Positions 30,252 through 32,955 of a stretch of 32,955 bases of DNA are shown one piece after another (the first letter of the stretch is position 1; each line of letters starts with the position of its first letter). Source of the stretch: a bacterium (GTDB lineage Bacteria > Margulisbacteria > Marinamargulisbacteria > SXXA01 > JAHFDB01); assembly GCA_023249195.1 (NCBI GenBank), contig JAHFDB010000015.1:1-32955 (forward strand), given 5' to 3'. The notes below the pieces were generated by a model. That model was not told the origin of the DNA. It saw only the letters and a list, made by a program, of their open reading frames with translations, and made no database searches. The translations under genes were made by a program, and so were the position numbers.

Positions 30252-31162
30252 GATAGGGGGTCTCCATCATGGGATTGCATCTTCTGAATGGTCTCAAGAG
30301 TTTTGATTCCTTCATCAAATGTGCAGGCGTTCTTTTCTTGCTTTAGAATAGAGGTATGCATGGCCAGATAGGTCGCATTTTTCTCTTGTTGATCCCATGA
30401 CAACACTTCCTCTGGGAGCCCCCTGTGTTTTTTTCTGAGTGTTCCTTGTATCAAGTCCGCCCAATAGGTTGCCTTATTTGTATGAACCAAGCATGTGCGT
30501 ATTTTGATCTTACTAATATAATCTATATGAAGCATAAATAAGACATTTTTTGTAGTTTTTCCTATTGCTATCGTGATGTCATCTGCCTTGATTTCTAAAT
30601 CCGAATGATACGCTTGAATAGAATGTGTTTGAACAATCTCCCCTGAAATCCATTGAAGGTAGTCGATCTCATGACTTAGATCATATAAAACCCCACCACC
30701 TTTTTCACTTTCAGCACTATAAGACTGTCTGTAATCTGTTTTTCTCCACTCAGGTAGATAGTATCCCGCAACCACATCCATACATAAAATCTTTTCCGTA
30801 GACAGTACGTTTTTAAGATACATCAATAGGGGATGAAATCTTAAGTTATAGCCTACAAAAATATGATTTTGATTGTTTTTAATACTATTGGGCGTCATAA
30901 AAAGGGGTTTTTCTACTAAAATAAATTTGTCTCTAACGGCATTATTAAGAAAGCTCAATTGTTCAAAATGGAGATGCGTTTCCGTAGCAATAATATAATA
31001 GTCATATTGGTCAATGTGGGGCACTTTTTGAAGGGAAGAATAGACAGGATAGTCTAGCTGGGTTTGCTTCGAAACGACTGTGACATCATGCCCTAAATGG
31101 TTTTTTAAGAGAGACGAGTGTCTCTTCCCTATGGATCCAAACCCAATCACTAGACTTTTCAT
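30248..31162 (-). CDS. ptmF: Gfo/Idh/MocA-family oxidoreductase PtmF
   Basis: 304 residues with an N-terminal NAD-binding Rossmann motif GFGSIG (7-12), then YYIIATETHLHFEQ and the catalytic EKP (84-86), followed by a GGGVLYDLSHEIDYLQW segment typical of Gfo/Idh sugar dehydrogenases. In Campylobacter a gene of this family lies between ptmE and ptmB, as here. It overlaps both neighbours by 4 bases. Confidence 0.85.
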   Translation of the reverse strand: MKSLVIGFGSIGKRHSSLLKNHLGHDVTVVSKQTQLDYPVYSSLQKVPHIDQYDYYIIATETHLHFEQLSFLNNAVRDKFILVEKPLFMTPNSIKNNQNHIFVGYNLRFHPLLMYLKNVLSTEKILCMDVVAGYYLPEWRKTDYRQSYSAESEKGGGVLYDLSHEIDYLQWISGEIVQTHSIQAYHSDLEIKADDITIAIGKTTKNVLFMLHIDYISKIKIRTCLVHTNKATYWADLIQGTLRKKHRGLPEEVLSWDQQEKNATYLAMHTSILKQEKNACTFDEGIKTLETIQKMQSHDGDPLS

Positions 31163-32226
31163 AGATCTATTTTTAAATGTTTAAGGGCGTGTTTGTATTC
31201 AGTCCATTCCCCAATATCAGTCCAAGCATTCTCAGTAATGGGATACACATCGACTTTTCCGCCCAATGCGGTCACCTTCTCAATCAGATGAGTCATATGA
31301 AAAACCTCTTTAGAGGGAATCATGTCTAGCACGCGGCTTTCAACAATATACATCCCCGTATTGACCAAGAAACTCATCTCAGGTTTTTCGTTGATGCGTA
31401 CTAGTTTTCCGCCATTCTCAATCTCACACACACCATAAGGAATCGCATAGTGTTTCATCGACCCTACCAGGGTGATGTCGCTTTTGTTTTTTTGATGAAA
31501 CTGTAGCAGCTTGGCATAGTCTACTTCCACTAAAATATCGCAATTGGTTACTAAGAATGAGCCTGAGACCTTCTCTTTTAGAAACTGTAAACATCCCGCC
31601 GTTCCTAAGGGAGAATCCTCGTAAAGATAGGTCAGTGAGTAGGGAGGATTGAGCTCTTCAAAATAGGACTTAATAATTTTTGATTTGTAGTTGACAGAAA
31701 TATAAAAATGCTGACAATGATAGTCTAGAAATTGATCGATAATTTTCTCTAAAATCGACTTGTCCCCCAAGGGAATCAATGGTTTGGGTAAAATGGTTGT
31801 AAACGGTGCCAATCGAGACCCCATTCCACCGGCCATAATGACCACTGGGATCTCTAAGCTTTTTCGTATTTTTTGAGGAGAAATGCCTTCAAATAATACA
31901 TCCCAAAACAATAATTCAATCACTGTTTTTGAATCGTCTAGAACAGGAATGCAATGAATTTTCTCTTTCTTCATCACACCTTTTACAAAGGCTTTGGTAT
32001 ACCCTGGTGTGACAGTAAAAGGAGACAGGTTACAGACCTGATCGATACTATGGTCTAGATCACCTTTGTTTAAAATCCAGCGTCGAATGTCGCCATCCGT
32101 AACGGACCCTATCAGTTTTTGGTGCTTGTCGACAACAAATAAGATTTTTCCAGCAGAGGATTCAAGTTGTCGCATGGCTTGTTTGACGGCAAAGTCTGCA
32201 GGGATTAAAAAAGAAGAAAAACTCAT
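31159..32226 (-). CDS. ptmE: CBS-domain nucleotidyltransferase PtmE (glucosamine-1-phosphate guanylyltransferase type)
   Basis: A 355-residue fusion: two CBS repeats (about 1-115, LIGSVTDGDIRRW and HCIPVLDDSK) then a nucleotidyltransferase with IMAGGMGSRLAPFT (130-143), LPKPLIPLGDKSILE and NCDILVE for the metal site. This arrangement is typical of PtmE, which makes GDP-linked glucosamine for the legionaminic acid route in Campylobacter jejuni. CBS domains could sense adenine nucleotides. It overlaps the legG-like gene and ptmF by 4 bases each. Confidence 0.88.
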   Translation of the reverse strand: MSFSSFLIPADFAVKQAMRQLESSAGKILFVVDKHQKLIGSVTDGDIRRWILNKGDLDHSIDQVCNLSPFTVTPGYTKAFVKGVMKKEKIHCIPVLDDSKTVIELLFWDVLFEGISPQKIRKSLEIPVVIMAGGMGSRLAPFTTILPKPLIPLGDKSILEKIIDQFLDYHCQHFYISVNYKSKIIKSYFEELNPPYSLTYLYEDSPLGTAGCLQFLKEKVSGSFLVTNCDILVEVDYAKLLQFHQKNKSDITLVGSMKHYAIPYGVCEIENGGKLVRINEKPEMSFLVNTGMYIVESRVLDMIPSKEVFHMTHLIEKVTALGGKVDVYPITENAWTDIGEWTEYKHALKHLKIDL

Positions 32227-32955
32227 GGGAGTATATAGAACGATTTTTTGAGTATAAAATCAAGAGGATGGTTTGCTAAAATAGCCGCTATTTTCTGTGC
32301 GCAATGGCCTTCCCCATAGGGTGTTCTAAGTGTTTTCAGCGCTTCTTGAAATAGAGGGGAATAAGCCAGACGAAGGGCCTCTAAAATAGCTTTTTTTTGA
32401 GGGGGACAATCAATAATTGAATGTACCCGTAACCGACCTGCTTGGCGATCGCCAATATTGAGGGTTGGTTTTCGAAAACTGGGCATTTCTATTATGCCAC
32501 TTGAGGAATTGCCCACCATCGCATCGACATACTGCAATGACGAAAAATAGAAGAGATGCCCCATCGAGTGAAACGACACGGTTGTTTGTGGGTGGTTGGC
32601 AACATAGTGTGTGATCATCTCACTTATGATTCTACCATTGGGATCTGCGTTTGGGTGGGTAAAAATCAGATGCGTCTCTTCCAAGGTCTCTAAGGCATCT
32701 AAAAGTTCTTGAAACTGTTCTTGGGCGGTTTGATTTTCTAGAGTTACAGGATGAAAGGTGACCAAGAGCGTATGTTTTCCAAACCTAAAGCCCAAGCGTT
32801 CTTCTAATAGCTCTTTTGAAAGCAAGGGAGTGTTGTAGATCGCATCCATTCCAAGCGCACCGACCTGAAAAACCCTGTCTGGATGTTCGCCCATTTGAAT
32901 CACCCGATGCCGATATGTTTCTGTAGACACAAAATGCAGATGAGACAGTTTAGTG
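32223..32955 (-). CDS. legG: hydrolysing UDP/GDP-GlcNAc 2-epimerase, NeuC/LegG type (5' end missing)
   Basis: At least 243 residues of the C-terminal part; the frame stays open to the window edge, so the GTG at 32930 is internal and not the start. The upstream codons read KLSHLHFVSTETYRHRVIQMGE, a NeuC hallmark. Other motifs: VFQVGALGMDAI, FHPVT, IFTHPNADPNG, GNSSSGIIEMPSF and NIGDRQAGRLR. The enzyme removes the nucleotide and inverts C2 of a GlcNAc-type sugar in the nonulosonate route. Choice of LegG over NeuC rests on the ptm genes beside it. Confidence 0.9.
   Translation of the reverse strand, partial: TKLSHLHFVSTETYRHRVIQMGEHPDRVFQVGALGMDAIYNTPLLSKELLEERLGFRFGKHTLLVTFHPVTLENQTAQEQFQELLDALETLEETHLIFTHPNADPNGRIISEMITHYVANHPQTTVSFHSMGHLFYFSSLQYVDAMVGNSSSGIIEMPSFRKPTLNIGDRQAGRLRVHSIIDCPPQKKAILEALRLAYSPLFQEALKTLRTPYGEGHCAQKIAAILANHPLDFILKKSFYILP

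Noticed and set aside
32930-32932. GTG as the start of the LegG/NeuC protein
   Set aside because: In-frame codons upstream encode the conserved family sequence SHLHF, so the gene is cut by the window edge rather than starting here.
1-32955. AGGCCT hexamer occurring noticeably often, as a possible uptake or modification signal
   Set aside because: The sites lie mostly inside coding sequence with Gly-Leu or Arg-Pro/Ala-Tyr codons, spacing is irregular, and I could not test enrichment against a base-composition model.

Overview
The window looks like chromosomal DNA of a Gram-negative (diderm), probably anaerobic or microaerophilic bacterium. Diderm features are lipid A genes (a FabZ-LpxA fusion and LpxB), an outer-membrane beta-barrel protein and type II secretion-like pseudopilins. 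A ferredoxin-type 2-oxoacid oxidoreductase (KorAB) and FeoAB ferrous-iron uptake fit low-oxygen life. I cannot place the organism in a phylum: the GuaB3-like protein, the FabZ-LpxA fusion and the pseudopilin operon suggest a poorly sampled lineage rather than a model proteobacterium. Genes are packed tightly, often with 4-nt ATGA overlaps, and GTG/TTG starts are common. No stretch over 300 bases lacks a gene, and I found no tRNA, rRNA, CRISPR array or insertion sequence.

Layout. (1) 1-2,539: a truncated GuaB3-like gene (-) diverges from feoA-feoB (+); both have readable sigma70-type promoters, and the feo start site carries an inverted repeat that could be a metal-responsive operator. (2) 2,565-13,014 (-): one long, nearly gapless gene string, fabZ-lpxA, lpxB, four pseudopilin genes (the last a 925-residue protein with a beta-helix body), an FSA/TalC-type transaldolase, an outer-membrane barrel, ftsL and ftsI. 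(3) 13,114-15,806 (+): korA (gamma-alpha fusion) and korB, divergent from fabZ-lpxA across 99 bp with a perfect 13-bp palindrome between the putative -35 and -10. (4) 15,817-28,820: a surface-glycan region in alternating transcription blocks: a minus-strand operon (KbaZ-like aldolase, cupin, fused nucleotidyltransferase-kinase, C-methyltransferase, unknown glycosyltransferase-like protein, GT17 enzyme); a plus-strand Schlafen/AlbA-type regulator coupled to a GT9 transferase; a lone GT9-like gene (-); and a plus-strand trio (GT-B-like transferase with a T8G8 tract, deacetylase-like protein, methyltransferase). (5) 28,810-32,955 (-): ptmA, ptmB, ptmF, ptmE and a truncated legG/neuC, a compact legionaminic-acid (nonulosonate) module in the order known from Campylobacter flagellin glycosylation.

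How the parts fit: regions 4 and 5 together can make, activate, methylate and attach unusual sugars, with a nonulosonic acid the best supported. Region 2 joins lipid A synthesis, periplasmic/outer-membrane secretion machinery, a barrel protein and septal peptidoglycan synthesis, so it reads as an envelope-building operon. The best candidates for something undescribed are the giant beta-helix pseudopilin in a lipid A operon, and the aldolase-cupin-nucleotidyltransferase/kinase-methyltransferase cassette, which looks like a pathway to an uncharacterised activated sugar or polyol.
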